Assembly: GCF_000165485.1 (NCBI RefSeq)
Contig: NC_014623.1
Span: 6,776,893-6,840,892 of the forward strand
Direction of reading: 5' to 3'
DNA: 64,000 nucleotides
Origin: Stigmatella aurantiaca DW4/3-1
GTDB taxonomy: Bacteria; Myxococcota; Myxococcia; Myxococcales; Myxococcaceae
Position 1 is the first letter of the stretch, and each line of letters opens with the position of its first letter. The notes beneath the pieces were generated by a model. The model ran no database searches, was not told where the DNA came from, and saw only the letters and a list, made by a program, of their open reading frames with translations. The position numbers were made by a program, and so were the translations under genes. This document shows, piece by piece, positions 1-8,540 of this stretch.

Positions 1-138
1 GACCAGCTCTTTTACTTCCCGAGGCTGGAAAAGATGCAAATCGAGGTTTCCATCGATGGGAATTTCGACCACATCCTCATCGAAGGGAGTTTCGGGGGCC
101 GACGCTTCCGACGGTGGTGGGCGAGTCCTTCGGCTCAT
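1..138 (-). CDS. Smr-domain (MutS2 C-terminal type) protein, N-terminal part
   Basis: Only the first 46 codons lie in the window; the gene runs off the left edge. After a variable Pro/Glu-rich start (MSRRTRPPP), the reading contains EIPIDGNLDLHLFQPREV, which matches the entry to stand-alone Smr domains, where an (I/V)DG.LDLH.F.P.EV pattern is typical. Smr domains are nucleic-acid binding or nicking modules. The ATG at 138 has a purine-rich GAGGG about six bases upstream. It overlaps the end of the upstream small gene by 62 bp in another frame, which is long for a real overlap, so either the upstream stop or this start may be wrong. The domain call rests on one short conserved block. Confidence 0.6.
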   Translation of the reverse strand, partial: MSRRTRPPPSEASAPETPFDEDVVEIPIDGNLDLHLFQPREVKELV

Positions 139-367
139 AAAAGCCCTCTAATTCCCGCTGCTTCTGCTCGGCCTCGCGGCGCCGGCGCTCTTTGACCTCG
201 CGAAACTGTTGGCTCAGCGAGGAGACCTCCGTCCTCAGAGCGGACAAATGTTTGCCCACATCCTTTCCGGAGACCTTCTGCTCGGCGTTGGCACTCTCTT
301 GACCCCCCCTGGCCCCTCCTGTCGCCGTGAGCTGGACCACCAGGGCTGCCATCATCAGAGGGTTCAT
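77..367 (-). CDS. Small coiled-coil protein of unknown function
   Basis: This 96-residue protein begins with a hydrophobic stretch (MMAALVVQLTA) that could be a short signal or membrane segment. Residues 40-75 are charged and heptad-like (LRTEVSSLSQQFREVKERRRREAEQ), consistent with a coiled coil. Third codon positions are mostly G/C, which supports this frame over a competing 81-codon frame that has a compositionally random product. It lies directly upstream of the Smr-domain gene and overlaps it, so the two are probably cotranscribed. No family is recognised. Confidence 0.55.
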   Translation of the reverse strand: MNPLMMAALVVQLTATGGARGGQESANAEQKVSGKDVGKHLSALRTEVSSLSQQFREVKERRRREAEQKQRELEGFYEPKDSPTTVGSVGPRNSLR

Positions 368-416
368 GGGGCTGCCTCATAGCAAGAGGCGTGCTCAGGC
401 TTCCAGCACTCTGGGC

Positions 417-1463
417 TCACCCTTGCAAGTCCCCCTTCTGGCTGCTCAGCACGGCATCAATACTTCCGGCCAGCTTGAGCGCGGACCGGGGCGCGCTGCC
501 CTCGGCCTTGTTGTTGATGATGACGAAGGTGGGAAGCCCCTTGCGCGAGGCGGCGGCACAAACCCCGGCCAGCGCCTCGCGGGTCACGGTGTCCTCATCC
601 ACCAGGTGGTGAAAGGGAGCATAGCGCGCGCGGGCCTCCTCGTAGCCGAGGTGCGGCGGCAGCATCCACCGGACCACCAACGCCCGGGACGAGAGCGCGC
701 GGGTGCGCAACGCCTGCTGCACCACGGGGGGCATCTGCCGCCAGACCGACAGCACCGGGCAGACGCCGAGCTCTGACAGCACCTGGGCGAATCCCTCGGT
801 GAGCAGCTCCTCGTTGCGCACCTCCACCGCATAGAGCGGCCCCTTCGGCAGCGCCGCGAAGAAGGCGTGGAGGCGCTCGACGAAGCGGGCCGGGCCGCCA
901 AAGCCGCGCGTGTCCTGCGGGGGGAACTGAAAGACGAGCGGACCCGCCTTGTCCCCCAGCCCTTCCACGAAGGGCGCCACCACCATGTCCGCGGCGTAGC
1001 TGGCATTCAGGAAGCGGTCGTTCGGCTGTCCCCGGTGGACGCCGTAGCGCTCGTGCGGGGGGTAGCGCGCCAGGGTGCAGACCTCGTGCGCCTTCACCAG
1101 GAAACGAAAAGGGGCCGGCACCTGGGCCGCATATTCTGAAAAGGTGATGGCGGAGATGGGGCCATAGAAGGTCCGGTCCACCCCCACCGTGCGCAGGATG
1201 GGGTGGCGCGCGTAGGCCGAGAGCCCCTCGCGGGCCAGCGTCGCCTGGGCGGCGTCCCGGCCATAGACGATGCCCGCCCAGCCCGGAAAGGCCCAGGAAG
1301 AGGTTCCCAGGTAGATCCCCTGGGGCAGGCGCTCGCCCAGGGCACGCACTTCGTCCGGAACGGACGCGGGTCCCAAGGGCTCCGCCCTGCGCGAGCGGCG
1401 AGGGGCGGGCTCGGAGGGGGCGCCAGTGAAGAGGTCCAACTGAGAAAGGTCTCGTGAGGGCAT
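417..1463 (-). CDS. DUF72 family protein (YecE-like)
   Basis: The 348-residue product has the hallmarks of DUF72, a TIM-barrel family of unknown biochemical role: an opening IYLGTSSWAFPGWAGIVY, then TFYGPIS, a KAHE segment, VFQFPP and a C-terminal FVIINNKAEGSAP block. The chosen start (MPSRDLSQLDLF) has GGAG about seven bases upstream. Upstream in-frame codons would add 56 residues that look like non-coding translation, so they were excluded. The N-terminal 40 residues are Pro/Arg-rich and probably disordered. The gene stands alone between a small gene and a secreted SnoaL-like protein. Confidence 0.85.
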   Translation of the reverse strand: MPSRDLSQLDLFTGAPSEPAPRRSRRAEPLGPASVPDEVRALGERLPQGIYLGTSSWAFPGWAGIVYGRDAAQATLAREGLSAYARHPILRTVGVDRTFYGPISAITFSEYAAQVPAPFRFLVKAHEVCTLARYPPHERYGVHRGQPNDRFLNASYAADMVVAPFVEGLGDKAGPLVFQFPPQDTRGFGGPARFVERLHAFFAALPKGPLYAVEVRNEELLTEGFAQVLSELGVCPVLSVWRQMPPVVQQALRTRALSSRALVVRWMLPPHLGYEEARARYAPFHHLVDEDTVTREALAGVCAAASRKGLPTFVIINNKAEGSAPRSALKLAGSIDAVLSSQKGDLQG

Positions 1464-1582
1464 GGGGGGGCTCCAGGACGTCCACGCGTCCCCGCAGGAG
1501 TAACGCTGGGACCCATACAATGCACCAGGTTGGGTCCAAATGAGCCAACTCTCTGCGTTGCCCCCTCGTCCCCCAGGCAGCC

Positions 1583-2074
1583 TCAGGGGGCGGGTTTCAC
1601 GTCCGTGTTTTGCCCGGCGAGGATCCGCCACTGTCCGGAGCGCTTCTGCATCACATACCTCATCCGGGTGCGGAGCAGCCCCGGCTCGGTGTCTCGCACC
1701 CCGGGCGGCAACCCGCTGTGCCCTGTCACCTCGTGGGTCGTATCCACCACGGCGATGTCCTCCTGGGGGAACACGATTTTGCGCACCGTCACCTTGGCCT
1801 GACTTCCCTTGAAGAGGGTGGAGAAGATGGCGGCGTGCCGCTGTTCGATCTGCTCCCGGCCTTCAAAGACACTGCCCACGATGTTGATGAAATCGGCGTC
1901 CTGCGCGAAGTCCTTGGACCACGCCACCGCGTCCCCGCTGTTCCACGCCTCGGCCTGAACCGCCACGAGCTGCTGGAGGTCCCTTTCGTCCTGCGCGGGG
2001 TTGCCATGGGCGCACGCCGTGGAGAAGAGGAACAGCCAGGCCAATACCGGCGCCACCGGAACGAGACGTGTCAT
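1583..2074 (-). CDS. Secreted SnoaL/NTF2-like lipoprotein (SgcJ/EcaC type)
   Basis: The 163-residue product starts with a lipoprotein signal (hydrophobic core followed by FSTAC), so it is likely lipid-anchored. The mature part reads as a SgcJ/EcaC-type member of the NTF2-like superfamily: LVAVQAEAWNSGDAVAWSKDFAQDADFINI, a GREQIEQRH helix and a C-terminal strand QWRILAGQNT. Members form a cone-shaped fold that often binds small ligands, and the substrate cannot be predicted. The start at 2074 was chosen because it places the signal peptide at the N terminus. The next gene upstream on the same strand is the TetR regulator, 71 bp away. Confidence 0.8.
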   Translation of the reverse strand: MTRLVPVAPVLAWLFLFSTACAHGNPAQDERDLQQLVAVQAEAWNSGDAVAWSKDFAQDADFINIVGSVFEGREQIEQRHAAIFSTLFKGSQAKVTVRKIVFPQEDIAVVDTTHEVTGHSGLPPGVRDTEPGLLRTRMRYVMQKRSGQWRILAGQNTDVKPAP

Positions 2075-2145
2075 GTGTCCATCCAAGAGAAACAGGGGGG
2101 GCGGCAGCATGGCACATCCGGCCTGCCGCGCCCCGCCTCTCTGTC

Positions 2146-2745
2146 TCAAGAAACAAAGAGCAGCCGACACGACTGCTTGACCCAGGTTCGCCGTGTCTCG
2201 AGCGTATCGAAGTCGATCAGGATGAACTGGTCGAACAGCCTGGGCATCATCGAGAGCAGGAACAACGAGGACCAGATCTGGGTCAGCGCCAGCCGGAGTT
2301 TGTCCTCGGACAGGTGCGGCGTCACCGGGGCAAGCCGCAGGGCCAGATCGCCGAGGAACGCGTTGAGGCGCTGGATGGCGGCGCCGTCGTAGCGTTGATG
2401 GACGAGCGCATCGTGGAGGTGCGCATGCGCGATGCGCGGGTAACGTGCGGTGTTGCCCACGACGTCCTCGAGCAAGACTTCAAACGCCTCGCGGATGCCG
2501 AGCCCCTCGGCCCGGAGGCGGTCGAAGTCCACGAGCACGTTCCCAAAAGCCTGCTCCAGCGTCTGCTCCAGCGCCTGGGCAATCAGCTTGTCCTTGCTCC
2601 GGAAGTAGTAGCTGATGGCCGCGCTGTTCACCTGCGCCTCACGGGCAATCTCCCGGATGCCGGTGGCGTCCAGCCCGTCGCGCTCGATGCAGACGATGGT
2701 CGCCCGGAGGATGCGCTCCTGAACGTCCTGCTCCTTGGTACCCAT
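2146..2745 (-). CDS. TetR/AcrR family transcriptional regulator
   Basis: This is a one-component repressor of about 199 residues. Its N terminus carries the TetR helix-turn-helix: RILRATIVCIERDGLDATGIREIAREAQVNSAAISYYFRSKDKL, where the recognition helix ends in the classic YYF.SKD. The rest is a helical ligand-binding domain with a CerR-like C-terminal look. An alternative GTG at 2793 would add 16 residues, but the ATG at 2745 gives a standard TetR length. It is divergent from the hydrolase gene at 2852, and a perfect palindrome lies between them, so it probably controls that gene and itself. The inducer is unknown. Confidence 0.88.
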   Translation of the reverse strand: MGTKEQDVQERILRATIVCIERDGLDATGIREIAREAQVNSAAISYYFRSKDKLIAQALEQTLEQAFGNVLVDFDRLRAEGLGIREAFEVLLEDVVGNTARYPRIAHAHLHDALVHQRYDGAAIQRLNAFLGDLALRLAPVTPHLSEDKLRLALTQIWSSLFLLSMMPRLFDQFILIDFDTLETRRTWVKQSCRLLFVS

Positions 2746-2812
2746 CCCACCAAACCCTTGAAATGACGTGCGTTTCCACGGCGTCCTTGACACCGCTGCC
2801 CGATTAAATCTA

Positions 2813-2825
2813 CTGATTCAATCAG
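2813..2825. promoter_or_regulatory. Candidate TetR operator (palindrome)
   Basis: CTGATTCAATCAG is a perfect 13-bp inverted repeat around one central base. It lies in the AT-rich gap between the divergent TetR gene and the hydrolase gene, flanked by near-symmetric ATTAA/TTAAT. Position and symmetry fit an autoregulatory TetR site; binding is inferred. Confidence 0.5.
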
Positions 2826-2851
2826 GTGATTAATTCCGGAGATTGAATCCT

Positions 2852-4213
2852 ATGACCTACCCTTGTGGCGACAGTAACGCAGGAAGACTCTCCCGGCGAG
2901 GCGTGCTGGTGGGGGCGGGGCTGTTCGCCGGCGGAGCCGCGGCGTCAGCGGGAGCGCGGCGCGCGCTGGAGCCAGCGTCGACGGATGTCCCCGGCATCAA
3001 CCCGCGCAGCACGGACTGGTACGACCTGCGCCTGTCCGGAGACGGGCTGATGGACAACCAGTTGCTGTGGTTTCTGGGCCACGCCACGCACGGGCAGAGC
3101 GATGTGGGGGACGTGCTGGAGACGGCCCAGCGCATCCGGCCCGGTGACGAGCGGAGCTGGTTCGAAGCCTGGCTCCAGACAGCGCAGCGGGTTCACGGCA
3201 CCGCCCGCACCGCTGAAGCGAAGGGCCACCTGCTGAGCGCGGGCCAAGCCTACGCGCGGGCCGCGAACTACTACCGCGCGGCGACGATGCACTACACCGA
3301 GACGGCGGATCCGCGGCTGCTCGAGGTGACCCGGAACGCCGCCACCACGTTCGAGAAGTCGAATGCGCTGCTCGGCTATCAGGCCCAATCGCTCGACATT
3401 CCCTACGAGAACACCACCCTGCCCGCCTACTTCATCCGCTCGCCGCACGCGAAGCCGAGCGCGCCCATCCTCCTGCTTCACCAGGGCCTGCATGCCTGGC
3501 CGGAGGAGACGAAGTGGGTCTGGGAAGGCGCACTCAAGCGGGGCTACCACGTGCTGCTCTTCCACGGGCCCGGCCAGGGACGGGCGCTGCGCGAGAAGGG
3601 GCTCTGCTTCCGGCCCGACTGGGAGGAGGCGGTCCGCCCGGTGGTCGATGCGGCCGAGCGCATCAGCGGCGTGGATCCCCGCCGCATCCTCCTGATGGGC
3701 CTCTCGTTCGGAGGCGCCCTGGCGCCCCGGGCCGCGGCCTTCGTGCCACGCATTGCCCTGTGCATCGCCAACCCCGGCGTCCTGAGCTGGTGGGAAGCCA
3801 CCAGCGGGCACTTCAACCGGTTCCTTCCCGGAGTCCTCTCCCTGCTGAAATCGCACCCAACGCAGTTCGACCAGGCGATCCTCGGGCTCGCGGAGCGCTG
3901 GCCCACGGCGAAGTACTGGCTGCACGACGTGTTCTGGAAGCATGGGGCCCGGACACCTTCCGAGCTCTTCCGCAAGCTGGAGGAGTTCACGAACGAGTCC
4001 ACCGTCGACCGCATCCGCTGCCCCGTGCTCATCATGGAGGGAGAGGCGGAGGACGCGTCACCGGGACAATCCCAAAAGCTCTACGACGCGCTGCGGGGGC
4101 CCAAACACTTGATGACGTTCACCCGGGACGAGGCCGCGCCCCTGCACTGTCAGGCGGCCTCCGCGGCGCTGGCGGAGCAACGGCTGTTCGACTGGCTCGA
4201 CGAGAACGTGTGA
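2852..4213 (+). CDS. Alpha/beta hydrolase with Tat-type signal (pseudooxynicotine-hydrolase-like)
   Basis: The 453-residue product opens with a twin-arginine signal (LSRRGVLVGAGLFAGGAAA), so it is probably exported folded. A helical segment of about 170 residues precedes the catalytic domain, as in the 2,6-dihydropseudooxynicotine hydrolase/FrsA-like group. The nucleophile elbow is GLSFGG, an HGPGQG turn precedes it, and the acid and base are plausibly in EGEAED and in PLHCQ near the C terminus. The ATG at 2852 is preferred to an upstream TTG because GGAG sits ten bases before it. It is divergent from a TetR gene and eight bases upstream of a barrel gene, probably in one operon. The substrate is unknown; C-C bond hydrolases occur in this group. 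Confidence 0.82.
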   Translation: MTYPCGDSNAGRLSRRGVLVGAGLFAGGAAASAGARRALEPASTDVPGINPRSTDWYDLRLSGDGLMDNQLLWFLGHATHGQSDVGDVLETAQRIRPGDERSWFEAWLQTAQRVHGTARTAEAKGHLLSAGQAYARAANYYRAATMHYTETADPRLLEVTRNAATTFEKSNALLGYQAQSLDIPYENTTLPAYFIRSPHAKPSAPILLLHQGLHAWPEETKWVWEGALKRGYHVLLFHGPGQGRALREKGLCFRPDWEEAVRPVVDAAERISGVDPRRILLMGLSFGGALAPRAAAFVPRIALCIANPGVLSWWEATSGHFNRFLPGVLSLLKSHPTQFDQAILGLAERWPTAKYWLHDVFWKHGARTPSELFRKLEEFTNESTVDRIRCPVLIMEGEAEDASPGQSQKLYDALRGPKHLMTFTRDEAAPLHCQAASAALAEQRLFDWLDENV

Positions 4214-4220
4214 GACCGGC

Positions 4221-5285
4221 ATGGCCCCCCTCTGTCCTCTCGCGGCCGTCCTCGGCCTCTTGCTCGCCACGGCCCCGGAGGAGGAGCGCGGCAAGCTCAG
4301 CATGGTTCCCTTCGTCCTGCCCGCCTACCAGCCGGAGACGAGCTTTCTGCTCGGCAGCGCCGCCTCCCTCGTGTACCAGCCCCCGGCGACGAGCGGCCGC
4401 CGGGAGTCCCAGATCCTGCTGGCCGCCGCCGCGAGTGTGCGAGGCCAGTTCACCCTGCTGTTGCAACCGGACGTGTACTTCCAGGACGACCGGCTGAACC
4501 TGACGGCCACCGCCAGCGCGGCGCGGTTCCCCGACCGGTTTTTCGGGCTGGGCGCGCGCACGCGGGCCGAGGACGAGGAGACCTTCACCCCCGTCTTCTT
4601 TGAACTCGAGGTGAGCCCCAAGTGGCGCGTCGCCCCCCGGCTGTACGTCGGCCCCACCCTGCGATACCAGCACGCGCGCATCACCCGCGTGGCGGAAGGC
4701 GGAGCACTCCAGGCCACGACGGGCGCCTCGGGGGGAGCAACGCTCCAGCTTGGCCTCACCGCGCTCTATGACTCACGGGACAACACCCTGAACCCCACGG
4801 CGGGCTTCCTGGCACGGCTCAACCTGCGCAGCGCCAACGGGGACTGGGGCTCCGATTACACATTCGGCCTGCTCCGGCTGGATGCCCGCCAGTACCTCCC
4901 GCTGCCCTGGGGCGAGCGGCATGTGCTCGCGATGCAGGGCTTGGTGGAGCTGCGCCGCGGCGAGCCTCCCTTCTATGACACCGGACGGCTCGGGGGCATG
5001 GAGATGAGCCGGGGGCACCTGGAGGGGCGCTTCCGCGAGCGCCAGCACCTCGCCGCGCAGCTCGAGTACCGCGCCCCCCTCTTCTGGCGCCTTGGCGGGG
5101 TGGCCTTCGCCTCGGCGACGACGGTGGCCCGGAGCCCGGGGGCCTTCACCCTCCGGGACCTCAAGCCCGCGGGAGGCCTGGGACTGAGGTTCGCCCCCCT
5201 CAGCGACGTGCCGGTCAACCTCCGGCTCGACGTGGCCTACGGCACGGACATGAGCTTCTACCTGAACCTCGGCGAAGCCTTCTAA
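4221..5285 (+). CDS. BamA/TamA (Omp85, D15) family outer-membrane barrel protein
   Basis: The 354-residue product has a short signal-like N terminus and then amphipathic beta strands typical of the Omp85 surface-antigen domain: LTALYDSRDNTLNPTAGF, followed by LDARQYLPL and a C-terminal YGTDMSFYLNLGEAF ending in Phe, the usual outer-membrane assembly signal. No POTRA repeats precede the barrel, so this is a short POTRA-less member rather than BamA itself. It starts eight bases after the hydrolase stop, which indicates cotranscription. The role could be lipid, protein or small-molecule passage; none is established. Confidence 0.8.
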   Translation: MAPLCPLAAVLGLLLATAPEEERGKLSMVPFVLPAYQPETSFLLGSAASLVYQPPATSGRRESQILLAAAASVRGQFTLLLQPDVYFQDDRLNLTATASAARFPDRFFGLGARTRAEDEETFTPVFFELEVSPKWRVAPRLYVGPTLRYQHARITRVAEGGALQATTGASGGATLQLGLTALYDSRDNTLNPTAGFLARLNLRSANGDWGSDYTFGLLRLDARQYLPLPWGERHVLAMQGLVELRRGEPPFYDTGRLGGMEMSRGHLEGRFRERQHLAAQLEYRAPLFWRLGGVAFASATTVARSPGAFTLRDLKPAGGLGLRFAPLSDVPVNLRLDVAYGTDMSFYLNLGEAF

Positions 5286-5639
5286 CCTGCCCACGCTAAC
5301 TTCGGGGAGCGCCGGAACAGGGGCTCGAAGGCGGTCTGCCCTCTGGGTTCGACCGATCGAACGAAAAGCACCGGCTCCCCCGGCGGCGCCGGAGCCTCCC
5401 TCAGGTGACAGGCCGCGAGTTCCAGGGCCAGCGCGTCTTGAATGTCGCTGCTCACCGCCCGGCCCGACTTCGTCAGGAGCAGCAGCAGCAGCCGCCGATC
5501 GCCCGCCTCGGCCTCTCGCTGCACGAACCCCTGACGCTCCAAGCGATCGAGCAGCCCGGTAATGACCGCGGGGGTGACGGCGGGACATCACTCCCAAAAC
5601 CTTGCGCGCGGCCTCTCTGGATGGCTCGTCCCGGTTCAT
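5282..5639 (-). pseudogene. MarR family regulator, internally deleted and frameshifted
   Basis: A good start with a strong G-rich ribosome site lies at 5639 and encodes MNRDEPSREAARKVLGVM. A second frame then continues with AVTPAVITGLLDRLERQG, KSGRAV and the C-terminal helix, which are the recognition helix and wing of MarR repressors. The middle helices are missing and the two parts are out of frame, with a TGA directly before the second part. The likely history is a deletion of roughly 40-60 codons. The C-terminal half overlaps the end of the barrel gene by four bases. It is unlikely to make a functional repressor. Confidence 0.65.
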
Positions 5640-5821
5640 GATCCCCCCTGGGAATATTTTCTTTCCAAGGCAAACCATCCGTGAAGCAAAAGGTCTTGCG
5701 CGTTTCCTGCTCCGCTCAGTGGAACGACGCGCTTTCGCGGATGCCCTTTTGCCGCCGGGTTGAACCAGCCGGGCGAGTTCCCATCCCGGCCCAGCGCGGA
5801 GCCCATTCTTAATTTCGGCGG

Positions 5822-6412
5822 ATGAACCTGAACCACACGTTGCGAAGCCTCGTTCTGGGCATGCCCAAGATGCTGCGCGGACGTCCGGGCGAACGCGCGG
5901 GAGAAGAGCGGCTCATCCAGCACCGGCTCGCGCTGAGCCGCGTGGCCCCCCTGGTGGTCATGAGCCCCGCCTTCGTGAAAGGGAGCCACATCCCCGTGGC
6001 GTACACCGCGGATGGGGCGGGCCTCAGTCCCCCGCTGCGCTGGGGCGCGGGCCCCCCGGGCACCCGCTCGTGGGTGGTGTGGATGGAGGATCCCGATGCC
6101 CCCACCCCCCAGCCCTTCATCCACTGGCTCGTCGCGGATCTCTCCTCCGAGCGGGATTCGCTCCCCGAGGGCATTCCCGCGCAGGGCGCGGATGTGGCAG
6201 TGCAAGGCCGCAACAGCCTCTTGCGCGTGGGGTACACCGGGTGCGCTCCCCCCCGGGGAGACCTCCCCCACCGCTACCACCTCCAGGTGCTGGCACTCGA
6301 CCGGAGCTTGGATCTCGAACCGGGCTTTGGCCGCCGGGAGCTCTTCCGGGCCATGCGCGGTCACGTGCTCGGCTTTGGCGAGACGGTAGGGGTCTACTCG
6401 CGCCCCGGGTGA
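5822..6412 (+). CDS. YbhB/YbcL family (PEBP, Raf-kinase-inhibitor-like) protein
   Basis: The 196-residue product carries the phosphatidylethanolamine-binding protein fold of the bacterial YbhB/YbcL group. Visible signatures are SPAFVKGSHIPVAYTADG, the LRWGAGPPGTRSWVVWMEDPDAP block containing the D-P-D-x-P anion site, IHWLVADL, GYTGCAPPRGDLPHRY and a C-terminal GFGETVGVYSR. The first 45 residues precede the domain and lack a clear signal peptide. Bacterial members have no settled cellular role. It stands alone, with 180 bp upstream of it and asnB downstream. Confidence 0.88.
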   Translation: MNLNHTLRSLVLGMPKMLRGRPGERAGEERLIQHRLALSRVAPLVVMSPAFVKGSHIPVAYTADGAGLSPPLRWGAGPPGTRSWVVWMEDPDAPTPQPFIHWLVADLSSERDSLPEGIPAQGADVAVQGRNSLLRVGYTGCAPPRGDLPHRYHLQVLALDRSLDLEPGFGRRELFRAMRGHVLGFGETVGVYSRPG

Positions 6413-6593
6413 AACCGCCTCCCCAGGGCTGAAAGAGACGGGGGGCTTGGCCTCCTGCCTGACCGCCGAGCGCCTCCGCACCCGGGGGTGGGCGGGCACC
6501 GTGTTTTCGACGTCTCGGCCGCGCCCCTCCTCTTTGCCTGGCAAAACGAGCGGGGTGAGCACACACCTCCCTGCGATAGGGGGGGGATCAAAC

Positions 6594-8510
6594 ATGTGTG
6601 GAATCGCGGGGTGGGTCGATTTCGATCGAGACCTGACACGGGAGCGCGTCATCGCGGAGGGGATGACGCAGACAATGCACCACCGGGGCCCCGATGATTC
6701 AGGCCTGTGGTTGGCACCCCAGGCCGCCCTGGGGCACCGGCGCCTGTCCATCATCGATCTGAAGGGGGGGCGCCAGCCCATGGTGGCCCAGGAGGAGGGC
6801 AAGCCCGTGGCGGTGCTCGTCTATACCGGCGAGGTCTACAACTTCCGGGAGCTGCGCTCGGAACTCGTGTCGCTCGGCCGCACCTTCCGCACGCAAAGCG
6901 ACACCGAGGTGGTCCTGGAGGCTTACCGCCACTGGGGAGAGGCGTTCGTCGAGCGCCTCAACGGCATGTATGCCTTCGCCCTTTGGAACGTGCGCGAGCA
7001 AAGGCTGTTGCTCGTCCGCGACCGCATGGGCATCAAACCCCTCTATTACTACCCCACGCCCCACGGCGTGCTGTTCGGCTCGGAGCCCAAGGCCATCCTG
7101 GCCAATCCCAGGATACAAGCCCAGGTGGACGAGGACGGCCTGCGGGAGGTGCTCGCGTTCATCAAGACGCCGGGCGAGGCCATCTTCCGCGGCATGCGCG
7201 AGGTGCGGCCGGGCCACGTGGTGACGGTGACGCGCGGGGGCCTCCAGGATCGGACGTATTGGAGGCTCGAGGCGCGGCCGCACACCGATGACCTGAAGAC
7301 CACGGTGCGCACCGTCCGCGAACTGCTCGAGGACATCGTCGCGCGGCAGCTCATCTCCGATGTGCCGCTGTGCACCCTGCTGTCCGGGGGCCTGGACTCC
7401 AGCGTCATCACCGCGCTGGCGCAGCGCGCCTTGATGGCTCAAGGCGCCGGGCCCGTGCGCTCGTTCGCCGTGGACTTCGTCCACAACGCGCGCGACTTCA
7501 CGCCCGATGAGATACGGGCCACGCCCGACGCCCCCTTCGTGGCGGACGTGGCCGCGCATGTCCACTCGCACCACACCGACATCGTCCTGTCGGCGGGTGA
7601 ACTGGCGGATCCCCAGGTCCGCGCCACCGTGCTGCACGCGAGGGATGTGCCCATCAGCCTGGGGGACCTGGACACCTCGATGTACCTGCTCTTCCGCGCC
7701 ATCCGCCAACACTCCACCGTCGCGCTCTCCGGCGAGTCCGCAGACGAGGTGTTCGGTGGCTACGCCTGGTTCCATCACCCGCAGGCGATCGCGGCCAACA
7801 CCTTCCCCTGGCATTCCATGCCGTTGCAGCTCTTCGGCGTGCCCGAGTACGCCCTCGCCCCCGGGCTGCTGCTGCGGCTCAACATGAAGGCGTACCTCCA
7901 GGCGCGCTACCAGGAGGCGCTCGCCGAGGTTCCCCGGTTGGCGGGAGAGAGGGGATTGGAGCGGCGCATGCGCGAGGTGTTCTACCTGCACCTCACGCGC
8001 TTCTTGCAGGTGCTGCTCGACCGCAAGGATCGCACGAGCATGGCCACGGGCCTGGAGGTGCGCGTGCCGTTCTGCGACCACCGTCTGGTGGAGTACCTGT
8101 TCAATGTCCCTTGGTCGATGAAGACCTTCGATGGCAAGGAGAAGAGCCTCCTCCGGGCAGCCACCGCGGACCTGTTGCCGAAGTCCGTGCTGGAGCGGCG
8201 CAAGAGCCCCTACCCCTCCACGAAGGATCCCGAGTACACGCACCTGCTGCGAGGCCAGTTCACCGCGATGCTCGACAAGGCCCACGCCCCGGTGAAGCCG
8301 ATGCTCAACGCGGCCCACTCGCGCATCCTCGCGCACGAGCCCCTGGAGAACGCCCCACCGTGGACGAGGCTGAGCCTGGAGCAGGTGTTGATGCTCAACG
8401 CGTGGCTCGAGGACTACGGCGTGAAGCAGGTGTCCTCTCCCTCCGGGGTCCCCGGTGCCCCCACGAACGCTGTGCGGGAGCGCGCGGGCGAGCCGATGCC
8501 GGGTCTGTAA
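6594..8510 (+). CDS. asnB: Asparagine synthase (glutamine-hydrolysing)
   Basis: AsnB converts aspartate, glutamine and ATP to asparagine in the cytoplasm. The 638-residue product begins MCGIAGW, so Cys2 becomes the N-terminal nucleophile of the glutaminase domain (about residues 2-215), with RGPDDSG and the GEVYNF motif following. The synthetase domain carries the ATP pyrophosphatase loop SGGLDSS at residues 264-270 and SGESADEVFGGY downstream. The start is fixed by the need for Cys2 and by a G-rich ribosome site just upstream. No biosynthetic cluster surrounds it, so a housekeeping role is likely, although AsnB homologues also act as amidotransferases in natural-product or polymer pathways. 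Confidence 0.93.
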   Translation: MCGIAGWVDFDRDLTRERVIAEGMTQTMHHRGPDDSGLWLAPQAALGHRRLSIIDLKGGRQPMVAQEEGKPVAVLVYTGEVYNFRELRSELVSLGRTFRTQSDTEVVLEAYRHWGEAFVERLNGMYAFALWNVREQRLLLVRDRMGIKPLYYYPTPHGVLFGSEPKAILANPRIQAQVDEDGLREVLAFIKTPGEAIFRGMREVRPGHVVTVTRGGLQDRTYWRLEARPHTDDLKTTVRTVRELLEDIVARQLISDVPLCTLLSGGLDSSVITALAQRALMAQGAGPVRSFAVDFVHNARDFTPDEIRATPDAPFVADVAAHVHSHHTDIVLSAGELADPQVRATVLHARDVPISLGDLDTSMYLLFRAIRQHSTVALSGESADEVFGGYAWFHHPQAIAANTFPWHSMPLQLFGVPEYALAPGLLLRLNMKAYLQARYQEALAEVPRLAGERGLERRMREVFYLHLTRFLQVLLDRKDRTSMATGLEVRVPFCDHRLVEYLFNVPWSMKTFDGKEKSLLRAATADLLPKSVLERRKSPYPSTKDPEYTHLLRGQFTAMLDKAHAPVKPMLNAAHSRILAHEPLENAPPWTRLSLEQVLMLNAWLEDYGVKQVSSPSGVPGAPTNAVRERAGEPMPGL

Positions 8511-8540
8511 CCTCCCGGAATCCGGGGCCCCTCTGGCGTC

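Noticed and set aside
6699-8336. 545-codon open frame antisense to asnB
   Set aside because: It is a GC-driven shadow: composition is Arg/His/Gly/Val-rich without domains, while the opposite strand encodes a complete asparagine synthase.
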